NCBI GenBank assembly: GCA_013398175.1
Contig: VZRZ01004258.1
Coordinates: forward strand, 5,163 to 69,162
Direction of reading: 5' to 3'
Origin: Climacteris rufus
Lineage: Eukaryota > Chordata > Aves > Passeriformes > Climacteridae
DNA length: 64,000 nucleotides
Positions 1 to 15,000 of the stretch are shown here, piece after piece (positions within the stretch are counted from its first letter, which is position 1; every line of letters begins with the position of its first letter). The notes below the pieces were generated by a model that searched no databases, was not told the origin of the DNA, and was given only the letters and a program-made list of their open reading frames with translations. The position numbers were made by a program, and so were the translations under genes.

Positions 1-88
1 CCGTCCCCCTCCCCTGCGGGCGGCGGGGCCTGCGGGCCGGGCCGCGCCGCCGCTGAGGGGCCGCGCCGGGCGGTGCCGTGTGTTGCAG
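1..88 (+). other. USP4: GC-rich end of USP4 intron 1
   Basis: Very GC- and CpG-rich sequence ending in tgttgcag, the acceptor for exon 2. The first base of the exon completes a split codon, as the W-Y junction does in the mammalian protein. The richness suggests that the USP4 promoter CpG island and exon 1 lie only a short way to the left. Confidence 0.75.
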
Positions 89-3000
89 GTACTTGGTGGA
101 GAGCCGGTGGTTCAAGCAGTGGAAGAAGTACGTGGGCTTCGACAGCTGGGACATGTTCGGCGCGGCCGATCCCAACCTCTTCCCGGGGCCCGTGGACAAC
201 GCGGGCCTGTTCCCGGGGCCCATCGACAACTCGGGCCTGTTCGGCGGTGAGTGCTGCGGGCAGCGGGGCCGGGCTCGGGCTCGGCCGGGGAACTTCCCCG
301 CGCTGCTTTCGCTTTCGAAGCCGGTGTTGGGGATGGCGCGCGGCCGCAGCGCCCTGTGCGGGGAGGCACCGGCCGGGCTCCGCCTGCCCTGCAGCGCTGC
401 TCTTGCTCGGGGTCCGTCCGGGCTGTACGGGTGGGTCTGGAGAAGAGGAAGAGGTGCTGTTTCATGCCGTGCTCTTTGCCGTCTGTCTTCCTTTTAGATC
501 CAGAAACTCAGAGTTTAAAAGAACACCTCATTGATGAGCTGGATTACGTGTTGGTGCCCACCGAAGCCTGGAACAAACTAGTAGCGTGGTATGGCTGCAT
601 AGACGGGCAGCAGCCTATTGTGAGGAAAGTAAGTGTGGCTGAATCAACTTCTCTTCATCCTGTTTTCATTTTCTGTTCTCTGTCAAACTTAGATGGTTTA
701 TTTTGCTAGGTGTCAGCTAAGACGGGATCCTCAGTAGCTCTTTGGAAATAATAACTTGAGGTCTTTTTGCCTTGTCTGAAAGAATGACCTTACAGCTGAA
801 GTGCCTGAATGTTCAGGGGTTTGAGTTGATGGGTTATTTGGGGTGAGAACCATGAACCTTGTGTTTTTACATTATGATTGTTTGAACTGCTACAGTGCTT
901 TTATGTTGCATGGAATAGTTTGTACTTCGTTTACAAGTGTAAGTTGTTAGTCAGGCTTGTAGATCGTCCAGGAGAGAATGAGGCATTTCAATAAACGGTT
1001 TTATAGTATAAATGGTTTAGGGACTTCCTCTGGAATCTAAGGTGATTATTGTTTTCCCTTTCAAAATTGTGTGAGTCTAAAATCTTTGTGAAGAGATGTA
1101 TATGTGGTTTTGTCCTGTAATCTTATTCTTGATTGGCAGATGCAGTCATGTCTGCATTCTGAGTTTATAACCTGTTCTGGAAGGTGAAATTGGCAAGTTG
1201 CTTTTTTTTTCTGGAAATCTGTTTATAGGTAAAAGGTTTTTTGTATTTATTGTAATCTTAGGTTTTTGCACTGACTGAGTTGAGCAGTGCCAGTCTGGGG
1301 TTTGTTAAAATACTAATCACTATATGAAGTGTTGATATAATGTACAGAATTAATATCACTTATGTTTAAGTAACATTATGCTGTCTATGCTGTAAGTAAG
1401 GGTTACTTCAAGGTGTGCAAGACCCAGGAGATTGTGGCACCAGAAAGGATGTAAGATCCCTCTCTCATGCTGATCAGTGGTACTGCAGTGTTGTCATTCA
1501 GAGTGGGCTGGAAATTATATGTATTAAGAAATTCTGATGTCTTCAGAACCATTGAATGAACCCAGGATCACCAGGTGACCTCAGGTTCGTTCAGCTGAGT
1601 AGACAGAACTGTGTAAGCCAGAGGTAGGGGAGGAGAAAATAATTGCAGCATGTAAAGGAGGTGTGGTTTTAGAGAAACAGGTAACTTCTTGAGGAATTGC
1701 CAGCCTGCACTGAGAGGGAGAACTGGAACTGTTGCTGATCAGTGCCTCTCCAAGTGAGGAAGCTTTCCTTCATGGAGTGGCTAATTGCTTTCACAAAACT
1801 GGCATGTTATTGCCCACTCCCTGTTTTGAAAAATTTGGAGGTTGACAAGAGATTTGGGAGCTATTGGGGAAACACTTGGGTGATGGGCTTAACTGTATGA
1901 GCCTCCTTTTCTTGGAGTATCTGAGACTGCTTTCAGTGCTGTCATTACTGAGGGGTAGAGCTCAGAGCTTGTGCTGGTTTACAGACATAACATGCCAAGT
2001 GATTCTGATCCAGTTAAGAGGAAATTTTAAAAGTTTTGAATTGCTATGGGACTGTCAGTCTCTGTTCATTGTTAACCTGGTAGCTGAAGTGGGTTTTTAT
2101 ATTTAATAAGGTGCTGAAATATAGCAGGATAGTAGGTTTGTGGGATGTTACAGCCTCTTACAAAAATTCAGAGTGGGTCAGTGAGACACAGAAGCTGCAG
2201 TGCTGCACCTGAGTGGAACGTGGGCAGGATCTGGTTCCATTGTTCTCCAGATAGCGTTGGAAGTCAAGCACTTAAACTTATGGTCCTTGAATGCTTTAAG
2301 CCTTTTCCTAAAGATGGATCACCTGTAATTCATACATTAAAATATCCATAAAAGTAGGATCTGGGAAGCAATTTTCAGGCATCTTTATGATTTTACAAGA
2401 AGATATTTCTTCCACCTCTGTGGAAGATGATCAGAGACAAAAATGGGAGGATTAGATTAGATTTATTTGTGGTTCAGGTTTCTTTTGATAGTCTCAAACT
2501 GTATTTTTGGGCAGTCATCTACAGAGTCCCACTGGAAAGTGTATGAAAGTGCTTCCTCAGTGGCTGAGATTGCTGTCCAGCAGCATGATCTGAGTTGTGC
2601 TTTGACAGAGAACAAGGAAGCTGGTCAGATCCTGTTTAAAAGACATCTGCAGGTTATTAGAGACTCCCTTCCTCCATCCTAATGGACACAATGATTTGAT
2701 CACAAACTTCTTGGAAAGAGTTCTTTCATTTCTGAGTATGGCTCTTATTTATTTGTTTCTAACTGCAAAATACTGGAGAACAGGAAGTTGTTTAGTGAAA
2801 TTTCTTCTGAAAAAGGAATGGAGAACTTTTGATTTGCTTCCTTTCTTAAAAAAAGTCTACTCGGCTTGTCAAGAACTGTTTGAACAGGGAGCTTTACTTT
2901 TTCTTTCTATTGTAACAGGAAAATACTGAGTTTCTTTCCAAATGTGTTTGTTAATTATTTACCTTTAAAGCACCTTGCATATCTCATACAACCCTCTAAA

Positions 3001-6000
3001 AGCTCAGAAGACAAAAGTATAATTTAGTGGAATTGTCACGATAAGTCTTTGTCTTAATTCTTTGTTTCTTTCCAAAGTTTTTTCTGTAAAATGTTGGATG
3101 TAGTTCATACCAAGTCTGGTGTCCCATGAATACAATGGAATATTACACTTGGAAGGGACTTAAAACAATCATCTGGTCCAACTGCCTGACCAGTTCAGGG
3201 CTGACTGAAAGTTAAAGCAAATTAAGGGCATTGTCCAAATGCTTCTCAAACACTGTTATTCTTAAAAATTATACAGCTTGTTCAATGAAATATGGTCTCA
3301 ATTTCAGAGGCTTTATGGCTGCCAAGAACCCTGGAGAGAATTGAGGTGTGGGTTTGGTTCTTTTCTTTCCCCTCCTGTTACATTGCAGTTGTCTCATAAC
3401 TGGCTTGTGAAATGTGCTTTTCTTTCTGGTATAGTGTGTTTTATGATCTGTAGATGGAGAGTGGTGTCCAGTCTTAGGGGAAACCTTTCTAAAAATATGC
3501 TGAAAGCTAGTGGCATGGGTAAATGTACCTATTGGAATATTCTCTCAAATGCAGAATTGATTTGCAAATTACTCTGAAACAAAGCAGTGTCATCAAAACA
3601 ACTTCAGAGGTATTCTTCTGTTCTTGCAAGGAGAGAGTAATGAGGCAGATTCTGTGTACCATGCAGAAAAATAATGAATGCTTTGGTTTACTCCCTTCCG
3701 ATAGCAGAGATATTGCTGCAGTGTTCCAGGCTTGGTTCCTTCTTTGTAGAAACCTTAGCCAAACACTAGAGACAAAAGATATTTTTTTTCTAGAATGCTC
3801 TGTGTGATCAAATATTTTTCATGGTGAGCTGACACTGTCAGTTCAGCTGTGATGATGGACCTTTAGAACTTTGCACTGTGGAAGGAAAGCACTGGGATTT
3901 CCTCTGTTTTAAAAACAGAGCAAAACCCCCCAAATAAGGTAACTGAACCTAGGAGCAAGTCAGTGTTCAGTTTATGGCTTGACTCTCAATTCTTCAAAAG
4001 GCTTACAGTATTTAGAGCTGTGTACCTTGGAGGACTGCTCAGCATTCCAGCTTTGTGCTGCTTTGTTCCCTGTGTGCAGGTGGTGGAGTATGGGCTGTTT
4101 GTGAAGCACTATAAGGTTGAGGTTTATCTCCTGGAGCTGAAGCTGTGCGAGAGCAGCGATCCCGACAATGTCGTCAGCTGCCACTTCAGCAAAGCAGATA
4201 CTGTTGGTAAGTAGTTCTCTGACAGATGAGGCTGTGCTCTGAGGCTGCCTCAAGAGATAATTTGAGCCCTCCAGAACCTCCAAACTGGAACACCTGGGTA
4301 CCAACAGGACAGCTGGGGTTGGAGCTTGTGGTGTGTGAGAAAAGGCTGAGGGAGCTGCCTTTAACCTGGAGAAGAGAAGGCTTTGTGGGGACCTCGTAGC
4401 ACCTGTGGAGAGGTTACTGAGAACAGAGACTCAGGCTGTTTCCTGAGTCACAACAGAGAATCATAAATTGATACAGGAGAGATTCCAACTGAATATAATG
4501 AAAATATTTTCCCTATTAGGACAGCAAGATGTGAATAAGGCCTAGAGGGCTGAGGGATCTCCTGCCTTGCAGGTGTTGAACATCTGATTCCATAAGCCCC
4601 AGGCAGCCTGGTCTGAATTCAGTGTTGAGCCCTGGCTTTGAGTGGTTGGACTAGGAACCTCCTGAGATTCTCCCAGCCACAGTGTTTCTGTGTTTAACAC
4701 AGGGAGTTGTGGCTGAGAGCTTTGAGGAGCACATGTGTTACTAACTCATGTCCTGAATCATCCACATCACTCATGTAAAGCAATTCTGTCTCTGGTTCTC
4801 CTGCAGTGCTTTCTTCCTAGTGTATGAATATTTCAGACATCATCTTACTAGCACTTTCTACTCTTCTCCCTGAAATTTGACTTCTCTCTCATCACTATAT
4901 TCTTCACATGTAAAAATGCTGAATATCAGCTGTTCTGTATGGGCATTGCTAAACAAAAAAAGCGTCCTTAAGGGCAGCTTGGCAGTAGTAACTGAAAACC
5001 TGAACCTGTGTTTTCAAGTGAACAGAAGTTGGCCTTTGGGCAGAAAGTTCTCAATGTGTTATGCATGTTATTGGTTTGAAGCTTGACAGGCAAATACGTG
5101 ACTGAAAACAAGTTTTTCATTCTTTCAGACTAAATATTAGACAGACTGTGTGAACAATTATAACTGTCATGGTATGTTTTCTACTTGAAGGATCAACAGT
5201 GTACCTCCTTGCTGAATGTCTTAGTATTTTTTTCAAAAGCACTCATTTTTTAGGAATTTTGGTGGTTTTTTTGTTTCTCCTGAACAGCTACCATTGAGAA
5301 AGAAATGAGAAAACTATTTAATATCCCAGCTGAGAAGGAAACCAGGCTATGGAACAGATATATGAGTAACACCTATGAGCAGCTCAGCAAGCTGGATAGC
5401 ACAGTGCAAGATGCAGGGCTCTATCAGGGCCAGGTAAGGGGCATAACTTTTTCCTCTCTCTTTTGTTTTTTTTTGTCTCATGTAGTGCTTTTGCTGATGT
5501 GTATTTTTTGTCACATGCTTTTATGTACTTTGAGCAAACATTGACAATACGATTTGTTAATGCTTTTGCAAAATGTGTAACAGACTTGCAGTTACCTTTA
5601 TTACCTGCACTCTCTTTCAGGTTGTTTTAATAGAAGTGAAAAATGAAGATGGCACGTGGCCTGGACAGCATAGCCTGGCAAAGTAAGCAAGCATGTTCTA
5701 AATGTTTCTGTTATTTTGTCCAGCTTGTTTGCTAGGCTTTAGTGACCACATGTTCTCTGTGAAAGCCTGGTTATCACTGGCTATTGTGGCTTGCTGTGTT
5801 TTGGTTATTTTGAAGGAGAGAAAATCTCAAATATAAGTATTCTTTAGTGGTTCTGCTGCTGATTTCTTGTCTTAGCAAGAATCTGTGTTTTAAAGCCTGT
5901 TTCAAATAGGTTGTGTGAGGATGAAATAGCTTAGGGTTTCTACAGTGCTTAGGAGACAAAAGTGCTATTTGCATTGAACTGGTCTACTTAAAAAGCTACC

Positions 6001-9000
6001 TCTGCAGACTGCACAGTGACACAAATAATCTGTCTTTTACTCTTGTAGAACACAAGGGATCTTGGAGTGTATTTCCAAAGCTGCCAGTAGTGAATGCTCA
6101 GAGTTCTGGTAGTTCCCCCTTAAAAAGGGTGTAGAAATAGCTGACCCAGCTCCCCTCCCACAGAGACAATTATAGAAGCCTGTAAATATGACACAGATTG
6201 TCTCACTGCTGTCTGATTTAGAGAAGGGATGGGTAATTGCAGGGCTTGGTGAAATATTGTGTGCATTGAGTGAATGGTGTAGAATGGAAGTTGCTTGCAG
6301 TGACAAGGAACTGCTCATATCAAGTCCTACTACAGAAAGTAGAATTCAGTGATTCTTCAGAATTCAGTGACCTGTCTGATGGCTCATTCAGTTCCTGTCC
6401 CAGGGCCATCAGGCTTGATAAAAAAATTGCTTTTCTGTACAATACATTTAACTACAGAACCTGCTGCCAAGAGTGATCTCATGTGAGATCAAGATACACC
6501 AATGTTAAACTTGAAGAATTGATCAGCTAGGTCAGCAAAATCTGTTTTGAAATAATACTTCTGAGAGATCACACTGGGTATATGATTCAGGAGAATGCCC
6601 ATGGGATTGCAGTGAACTTTCTGTAGGAGTATCATGTGAAAAGCAACTAAACATTCATATCAGGTATGAGTTATACTTGAGTATTGGTTGACAAGTGAGT
6701 ATTAGAGAGGGAGCTGTGCAAGACCAGATCATAACCTTTTGTTTCCACATAACACAAAGCTAAAAAGGATCCTTATAGCATTTTCAGGCCTCAGAGTTGT
6801 CCTTTGTCAGCAGCTAGTCTGATATGTAGACTTAAATTTAACCTCTAGTGATACATAAGTGAAAGTGGTTATTGGTATGCAGATTAATATTTTCTAATTA
6901 CATAAAAATATTTGTGTATTAGAAGATGAAACCTCTGAATTTGTTTGACTTTATGCTGAAAATGGTGGCTGAAAGAATTGTATTAAGTGATACATACAGG
7001 ATTATCTGTTCTTCTGTACTTTGTCTTGTGCTTCATCCTATCTTAGGCAAACTTTTGGTTCAGTTCTCTGTTTCTCAGCTGCAGAAAGTACATGGGGAAC
7101 TTAATATTTGGAGTTTTTTCTCTGGTCTGCATCACTTTAATACTGAAAGTTTATGAGAGAGTTTCCTGAATTTAGAGTTTTGATGACATAAACCAAACAG
7201 GATGTAGAGCTGTCTGCTGTTGGTAGAGAAATGGGGAGCACCTGCATCACTGCCCAAGTGCCAAAGGAGGTTCTGGAAGGCTGGCAGTTCATGTTCTTCA
7301 CTGCTCACAAAACGTGTGTACAGAGTGGCCATGGGTGGCTTCCATGTCATCAGGACTTTTCCCCACCATTTGGTGCTTGTCAGAGGCACTGGCCCCCTAC
7401 CAGGGGAAATGGCTTTTCCACATGTTTGGCAGGCTTCTGTGTGTTTCCCCAGCCATCAATCTGGCTGACATTTTACAGGAAAAAGGCTCTTAAATTCCAC
7501 AGCAGTCCTTGGGTGGTATATTCAGCCTATGCTTGGCCACTGCTCTTTGTTAGTTTGCTACTCCCTCAAGAACAAAATTCTTTCTTCTTCTTGTAGTCTG
7601 AAACTGCTTTTACTTCTACACAGGTTTTCAGAAGAGAATGGCTTATACCTATTCTAGGAATTTCAAAATTAGAGGTATAATTTTTGAAGGGAGATGGTAT
7701 CAATGACTCTGTGCAACTTAGTACTCTTTAATTGTTACTTACAAGACTCCCAAAATAAAGTCCTGAGCTAGCGGAATTCTATTTCAGCCCTAGCACACAA
7801 TTTTTTTTATGCTGGATATAATTTTCTTAGCAAATGAAAACAAAGCAATTTTTCTAGATCTATAAAAATAGCACCTTTGCTATCAGGTATTGTATTTGAA
7901 AACTGGAGTGAAGTTGTATTTAGCATCTGCCTGGTAGCTGTCTGTCTCCCTTTGCAATATTCAGCAGTAAAATACCTTTTGGTTCTTTGGTTGGAGCTGG
8001 AATTTTCCTGCAGTTTCCTCTTCCAGCTCCTCTGTTTACTCATGGCACTGTGTACTGACACTGTGAGTTCAGAGGACCCCTTCAGCAACTGGGCTGAATA
8101 TTCTGTGTGCAGATTTTTATTCCATGACTCTGAAGTGCTTGAGTTTGCAGTAGATGTCAGGCTTGCAGAGGAGCACTGAGGATGTTACACAATTTATGGA
8201 GGCTTTTGCATGTAAGAACTTTCTAAATGAACATTCATGGTGGCCTCTGCTTTGTTAGTTACATGGAAATCCCAGCTTACCTTGCTCTGACAAAAACTTT
8301 TTGTAACAGTGTTACTATTTTATTATTGGTACTTAAAAGGAGGAGGACTGATACTACTCTGCTCTGAAGGTGAACTCAACTGAATTGAAACACTTTTTCA
8401 ACTACTTGAAAGCCTTTTACAATATTTTTTCAAGTTTAGCTTAGGAGGTTTTTTTACTTAACAACCATATGGACTCGGTTTCTGAATTAGATTAATCTGA
8501 CTTTGTCCTCTTTATCCTGTAAGTCTCCAGATTCCTCCTCACTTGCTGTTTGTGTGGGGTTTTGACAGGTTTTGTAGCAAGACCTAAACCAGCTGCATTT
8601 ACCTGCAGATGGGGGCAATGTGCTTCAGTATTGTGAAGATGAAGTTTTGTTTCAGTGGTAACCCTCTGAGTAGGCCAGAATGTTTTGGAAGGTTCTAAGT
8701 CACAACCTCCAAAGAAGAAATAACTTCATTCTTTTCAGAGCAAGGTCTTGGGGCCTCCATTTCTGGGGGAGCAGAAGTCCCATACTGTGAGAGATGGCAA
8801 TGGAGGGGGCAGATGCCTTTGGCCAGTCCAAGTCTGCTTGGTTATTGTCTTCTTGTGTCATTGGGGATAAATGCTTGGCATCCAGGACTTCTTTTGTTAC
8901 CTGTGTGTGCAAATGAGACATTCTTCTTGAGAGCCTGCAGTACTGTGGGGTCATTTAACAGTAGCTTTCCAAGAAAGCTTCCATGGGAACCTTTCAGAGA

Positions 9001-12000
9001 AAAATGTTTTTCTTAGATTCTCTCTGGGCCCTTCACCTGGAATCAATGGGCACCTTTGTGAGCATCTTGTGAAATGAGGGGGAGCAGCTGTGCTTAGTAA
9101 ATCCTTTCTTCAGTTATTACACATAGATAAGTAACTTGTAAAATGTAAGAGTACTTACAATTTTTTATCTTCCCAAATGTATTTGATTCCTCTTTTTTTA
9201 ATCTCCTCCATGGAAAGCTGTTGACCTCTCTTGTTGTTTTGCTACTTACATGAACCTTCCCAATTTTCTAGTGGGAATTTGCTCAAGATCCTGGATGACT
9301 TTGTAGGTAGACTCTCCCCATTCTGTGACTTGTCTCTTATCTTTGCTTTCTGATTTGTTTTTTATCTTCCTCCATAGTTCTTAGCCTTTTTTTGTTTGTG
9401 TAAGATGGTACTGAAGTACTTGGAACTTGTTAGTTGCCATGTGACTCTTGATTATGCACTGTCTCTATGCTTCTGTTGGAAATCTTAAAATCCCTTAACA
9501 GGTTGTCCTCCTTTTCCTTTTTCACCAACAGATTTTCTTCATATTATTTCCTGAGTTTCTCTGTTCTCTCACTGAGAGATCAAATGTGTCAAGCAGAGAT
9601 GCTCAGTTTTCAAATCTGGCATTTTATAGATAGCTCCTCTTTGCTTCTAGATAATTCACTATTTCAGGCTTTCAAAATGTGTTCTTAATGGATTTGCATG
9701 CTGTTGGTAGCATGTAAAATGTCATTTATACTTGACCCTTGAAACCCACACGTGTGCAGCATGAGTCTGATAATTGTTGTTTAGTCAAGACCCCTCTGTT
9801 CTCCCTTTGATGCTGCTTTTGTGTCCAGGTAATGAAGTTCTACCTCCAACATGTAATGACAGAATGTTGTGTATTGTCTCAGAAATGGTTATCTTAGTTA
9901 TTTTGATAGATCTCATTCTTTCTAGGATATTTTCCAGTATATTCTTTGGTTGTGCTGGCAGGTGATTTTTTTTTTAGCATGCTTCAGGTTTTGACTCTTT
10001 GTTGTTTGTTCCATTTTCATCTGGAAGCTCCTGTTGTAACTTGTTTGCTTCTGTGTTTATTTTACTGCTGTTTACTGCTGTTTTATTTCCAAACTGCTAA
10101 GGCTGTCCAGCTGTTCTGCCTCGTCATAGCCATTATGGCTTGTTCATTGTCTTGCAGATTTTGCCCCACAGAGGTTTTCCAACACATTTTTTTAGTACTA
10201 TCTGAGCTATGAATATGCATTTTTAGTTTGTATCATATGAGAATGAGGGCCACATTAAAAAAGAATAAATGAACAAACTGAAGCTTGAGGGTCCTGTCCT
10301 CTGCTGGCACTCTGCCCTGCTTTGGGGGTAGTAGCCACTGTTGTGTGGCTGTTGGTGTCCTGCACCTTTGCTTTTAGTTTTGTGTGTTTATTTGGGCAAA
10401 GATGGAGATATTAGACCACTAGACCATTTCCCAGTCAGCTCTTACTATAGAGAAATGAATTAGTGTCAAAATAATTTATTTAAGCTTATTAATGTGGTAC
10501 TATCTTGTGGTTTTGCTTTGTTTTATGGAGCTGTCTATGACAGGACACTGCTGAATTTTAGTGCCTTGTTGGTTATCTTATTCCTGATTAAGGTACTGTT
10601 TGAATAGATAGTCTGGCCTTCAGGTAGGGAAGGACTGACCTGGTCACTTTTTAATGCAGGTAGAGTGTTTTGTTGTCTTAAGATTTGGGGAGTTTTGCTT
10701 GCTTGTTTCAAGGTGGTTTACTCATAAAATTGAGGCTTGCTTTCCACTTGCTCACACTGTCTGAATTGCTGCTTATTTTTGTCTGGGACCCAGATTTTGC
10801 TTTAAGCAGTTATTGTTCCTCCTACTTCTGATAGTTCTTTTCTGATGTTTCTGTTGCAGACAAGTGTTTGGAAGTGTGATCAAAGAGATCAAAGCAGTAA
10901 ATTCTGTGTGGGGTAGCCAGCTGTAGCCTGGCAAGTCCTTGGAGTTTTGTTGGAGGTGGGGCTGCGGATACAAAAAGTAGCACTGTTTCTACTTCTTTTT
11001 CCTTTCTCCCAGATCAAGCACTGCAACTAGCAGAAACTTTACTACCTCTTCAAAATCATCAGCAAGTTCTTATTCCTCAGTGTCTGCCACTTCTGTCATT
11101 ACTAACGGTGATAGCAGTAACTCCTATGGACTGAACAGCTCCCACCTGGGCAGGGGGTAAGAGCAGGAATGTTGTGTTTGTTTTGTCATCCTTCGTGTGA
11201 GTGATCCTGTGCATCCTTGCCTGTGTAGAGGAGTGTGGTGGTGCCCTAGAGGAGTTCTACTACTCTTGTGTACCTGTTTATCAAACTTTGCTTTTTGAAA
11301 CCACTGCCTTCTGCTGTTCCTTGCTCACTTGCAGAAGTAGTGCATGTTCCAGAGCTTACTAACTGCCAGAGCACTGCCTGGTTTTTGAGGGGACTCGGGG
11401 CATGAGGGAAGGGATTATATTCTTTTCTCTATGTGCCATTGTGGTAGAGGTCTTTCCAGGTACAGATCATAATTTTCATATCATTTCTTGCAGTGTATTA
11501 TAATAGACTCTTGCTGCATTGGGATAATGTGCTGTGTACTTACAGACAGGAAGTGAACATGTAATGAGCCATAAATTAATAATAGACTGTGTAAGGATTA
11601 ATGTTTCCAAAGTTAGCATGTACACTTCACATTCCTGGTATTCAGTATTAGCCACTATGAAGCAGCAGAAACATGTAACCTGGTTAAAAAAATTCAGTAA
11701 ACAGTTTTTTGACTTGTATTTGGTGTGAAGTATCAATACTGCTTTAAAGTCACAAACTCATTGTGGAGTTCCCTGTGTTGTCTTTTTTTTCCAGAGGTTC
11801 TGGATTTGTCTGTAACTCTTACAACTGCAGGGACAGTGCTTCCCTGTCACAGCCTGGACTCTGTGGACTCAGTAACCTTGGGAACACCTGCTTTATGAAT
11901 TCTGCATTACAGGTAAGAATTAGGAAGGGCCCTCTTTAGATATAAATAAAAAATCAGTCTTATATTGTGGGTTAAAATCTGTGAAAAGAAAAGGATGCTT

Positions 12001-15000
12001 TAATGTGATTCAGAGAGGAGACTACTCAAAAAAAAAGAACAGACCAAAAAATGAGTTCACATTTAGTTTGGCCTATGTTTAGCACATGAGTACTATAAAA
12101 CATACTGGATTAGGGACTGGATCTGAAATATGTGGCATCTGAAATGGCCAGGGGGAAGTTGTACTGAACAGCTGCCTGACTGTAGCACAAGGTCCCAGTG
12201 CTCTGCCAAAAATGGGCTGGTGTGGAGGATGTTTTGACTTGTGTGGGCTGCAGAAGTGACATGAGCAGGTCACTGCATGCAGTCCTGGGCCTGTGTTAGA
12301 GATTCTGGAAAAATGAAGAGTATGAAAAGCCACAGGAAGGGTTCAGGGTCCTTGTGCAGGGTGTTAAGGCTGAAACAGTGATGGAAAGAGAATAATTATT
12401 TCTTTACTTTTAAACTCAATTTAAAAGTTAAGTTAGGTTAATTATTATTATTTATTAGTTTTTATGTTGTTATATTAGTTAATATATTATTATAGTTATT
12501 GATTTTAAAGAATGCAGAAAATTGTTAGGCATCGTTTTTAGCTAAGAAGTTCAAACAAAATATGAGCAAATTGTATGGACTTTGATTTAAGCAGTGGGAA
12601 AACTTCTAGTGTGGTACAAGTGCTGTGAAATTACTTCAGTCACTCTGTGGTAGCTTTGAAATCTGGAACAGGTCTTAAAATAACTGTAATGCATTATGCA
12701 TGTGGTATTCAGGATACCACAATAAACTTGGACTACTCTGCTTTTTGTTTAATGACTTTATTTTTCAGCTGTAGCATGGTAACCTTAAGCCACTTTGTTT
12801 TCTTGGACTTAGCTAAGAGACAACTTTATAAACTTTTGTTGTCAAAAGTGACTTAATTCAAAAATACTGCAGTCTTAATTCATCATGCAAACTAGTCAAG
12901 TTCTTTCTTGTATTTCTTTCTTTTTTTTACCATTAGGCTTTAATTTTCTAGACATCAGGATTTCAAATGCAAATTTCTGCCTTAATTTTTGTGGGGTTTT
13001 TTTTGTGTTTTTTTTTTACTAAACGTGCTCAAGTCTCACTAGTTTTGTTAGCTTGGTGCATATTTTGATGTGAAAGTTGGTTTTGTGATTTCATTATCAC
13101 ACATATGTGTTGTCCTGTGTGGTGAATTAATTGTTTTAATCCTTTTTTCAGTGTCTGAGTAATACTCCTCCTCTGACTGACTATTTCCTGGAAGATAAAT
13201 ATGAAGCTGAAATAAATCAGAACAATCCACTGGGGATGAGGGGAGAAATTGCAGAAGCCTATGCAGAGCTCATTAAACAGATGTGGTCTGGGAGACAGTC
13301 TCATGTGGCCCCACGTATGTTTAAAGTAAGTGTGTCATGTTCCTGTGGCACAGCTCTGTGACAGAAACAGTGAAAACTAAAGTGTCTGCCACATATTTTG
13401 ATGTGATGAAAGCAGTAAGGACAGAACTGTTCCAGTGTTTTGGGTTAATGCTTTTCAGGGTACAGGGAGGAACTTGCCAGTGAGTAGTGTCATTCCTTGG
13501 AGCTGGTTACTGCCCTTGAATGTTACTTAGTAAATGGCCTTCCAGCCTGAGAGCTGTTCACAGATGAATCAGAATGATCTTTGCTACAAAACTAGGCAAG
13601 GTCATATGAATTGCCAGCTGTGAACTTTGATCAGTGAGAAAAGGTGTGCAAGTTACAAATCTAGAAAATGAAATTAAAGTGAAGAGCAAAATGCATCCCC
13701 TTGTCTGTAACTTTGGTTATGAATGTAATGTTCTCACTGCTTCCAATACTGAAAGTAGTTGGGAAAATTGTTCTGGCACCTTTTATGTCATTAATATCCA
13801 GTTCACCATGGCCTAGTGCCAGCATGAGGTGGTGGGGAGTTGATCTCTGCAAGAGCCATGACCTGAGTGTTTTTATTCCTGTCTTTTACCCATAGGCAGT
13901 GCTCACCTCCCCTCACTCTTGCCTTTGTGTTTCAGACACAGGTTGGGCGATTTGCTCCTCAGTTTTCAGGATACCAGCAGCAGGATTCTCAGGAGCTCTT
14001 GGCTTTTCTCCTGGATGGTTTGCATGAGGATTTGAATAGAGTGAAGAAAAAGCCCTACTTGGAGCTGAAGGATGCCAATGGCAGACCTGATTCGGTACAG
14101 TGCCCTTTACTTGAGGATAGGGCAGGTGGTGCTTCCCAGGGGCTCTGGGACACTTCCTGGCCTTCCTGCTCACTTGCCACAGAAACATCCTTCTTACAGA
14201 GCAGTGTCCTGGGACAGGAGAGCCCTGTCATGCTTTGTGGCACTCTACCTAAAGAGGAAAAAGTTATGAGGTTTTCCTGATAGAGGCCCAATAAGTTTCT
14301 TGTTGCCAGTTTTCTTCCTGCCTTCCTGAGACTAAAAGTCTCATGCTAAGAGCAGCCTCTGATTACACTAAACAGACAAATGCAAGATACCAGATGCCCT
14401 TTGGTAAGGAGTTCATAAGTTGTGTTGTGAAAGTCTTCCAGGGATTGTAATTTGTCTCCTTTTAGACTTTCTTTGTGAGACATGGCCATCGTTTTCCAAG
14501 AAGAAAAACCCCTCTTGTTTTCCTTGGAAGCTGTAACTGCGGTTGCCTTTCCAAAGCAGGAGGCAGCAGTCCATTCCTCATGGAGAGTGGAGCGTGTCTT
14601 GTTGTCCTGAAGAGCAGCATGTGACCCTGTCACTGTCCCCTCAGCTCCATTCTTGCTTCTGGCATTGTGTGCACCCAGGAATACCTGATGAAACTCAGCT
14701 AAAACAGATAGATTAAATTTGACTTGATGCAAGGCCTTAATTTCACTGAGAATAAATCCCAGTGTGTTAGGCTGGACATACTGCTAGACCCCCTTCCCTA
14801 TGAAACTGACTCACCAGTATCAATTTTCCAAGATTTATTTGGTCCTGGTGTTCACCATGCTGTAGAAATCTTGCAAGAAATAACTTCTAATTCTTTTATT
14901 ATTATTATTTTTATAGGAGGTGGCAAAAGAGGCGTGGGAGAACCATAGGCTGAGGAATGATTCCATCATTGTGGATATTTTTCATGGTCTTTTTAAGTCT

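Noticed and set aside
73..709. Several overlapping frames at the GC-rich left edge
   Set aside because: These are shadows of USP4 exon 2 in other frames, or read-through into its intron. Only the frame of the exon at 89-246 is conserved.
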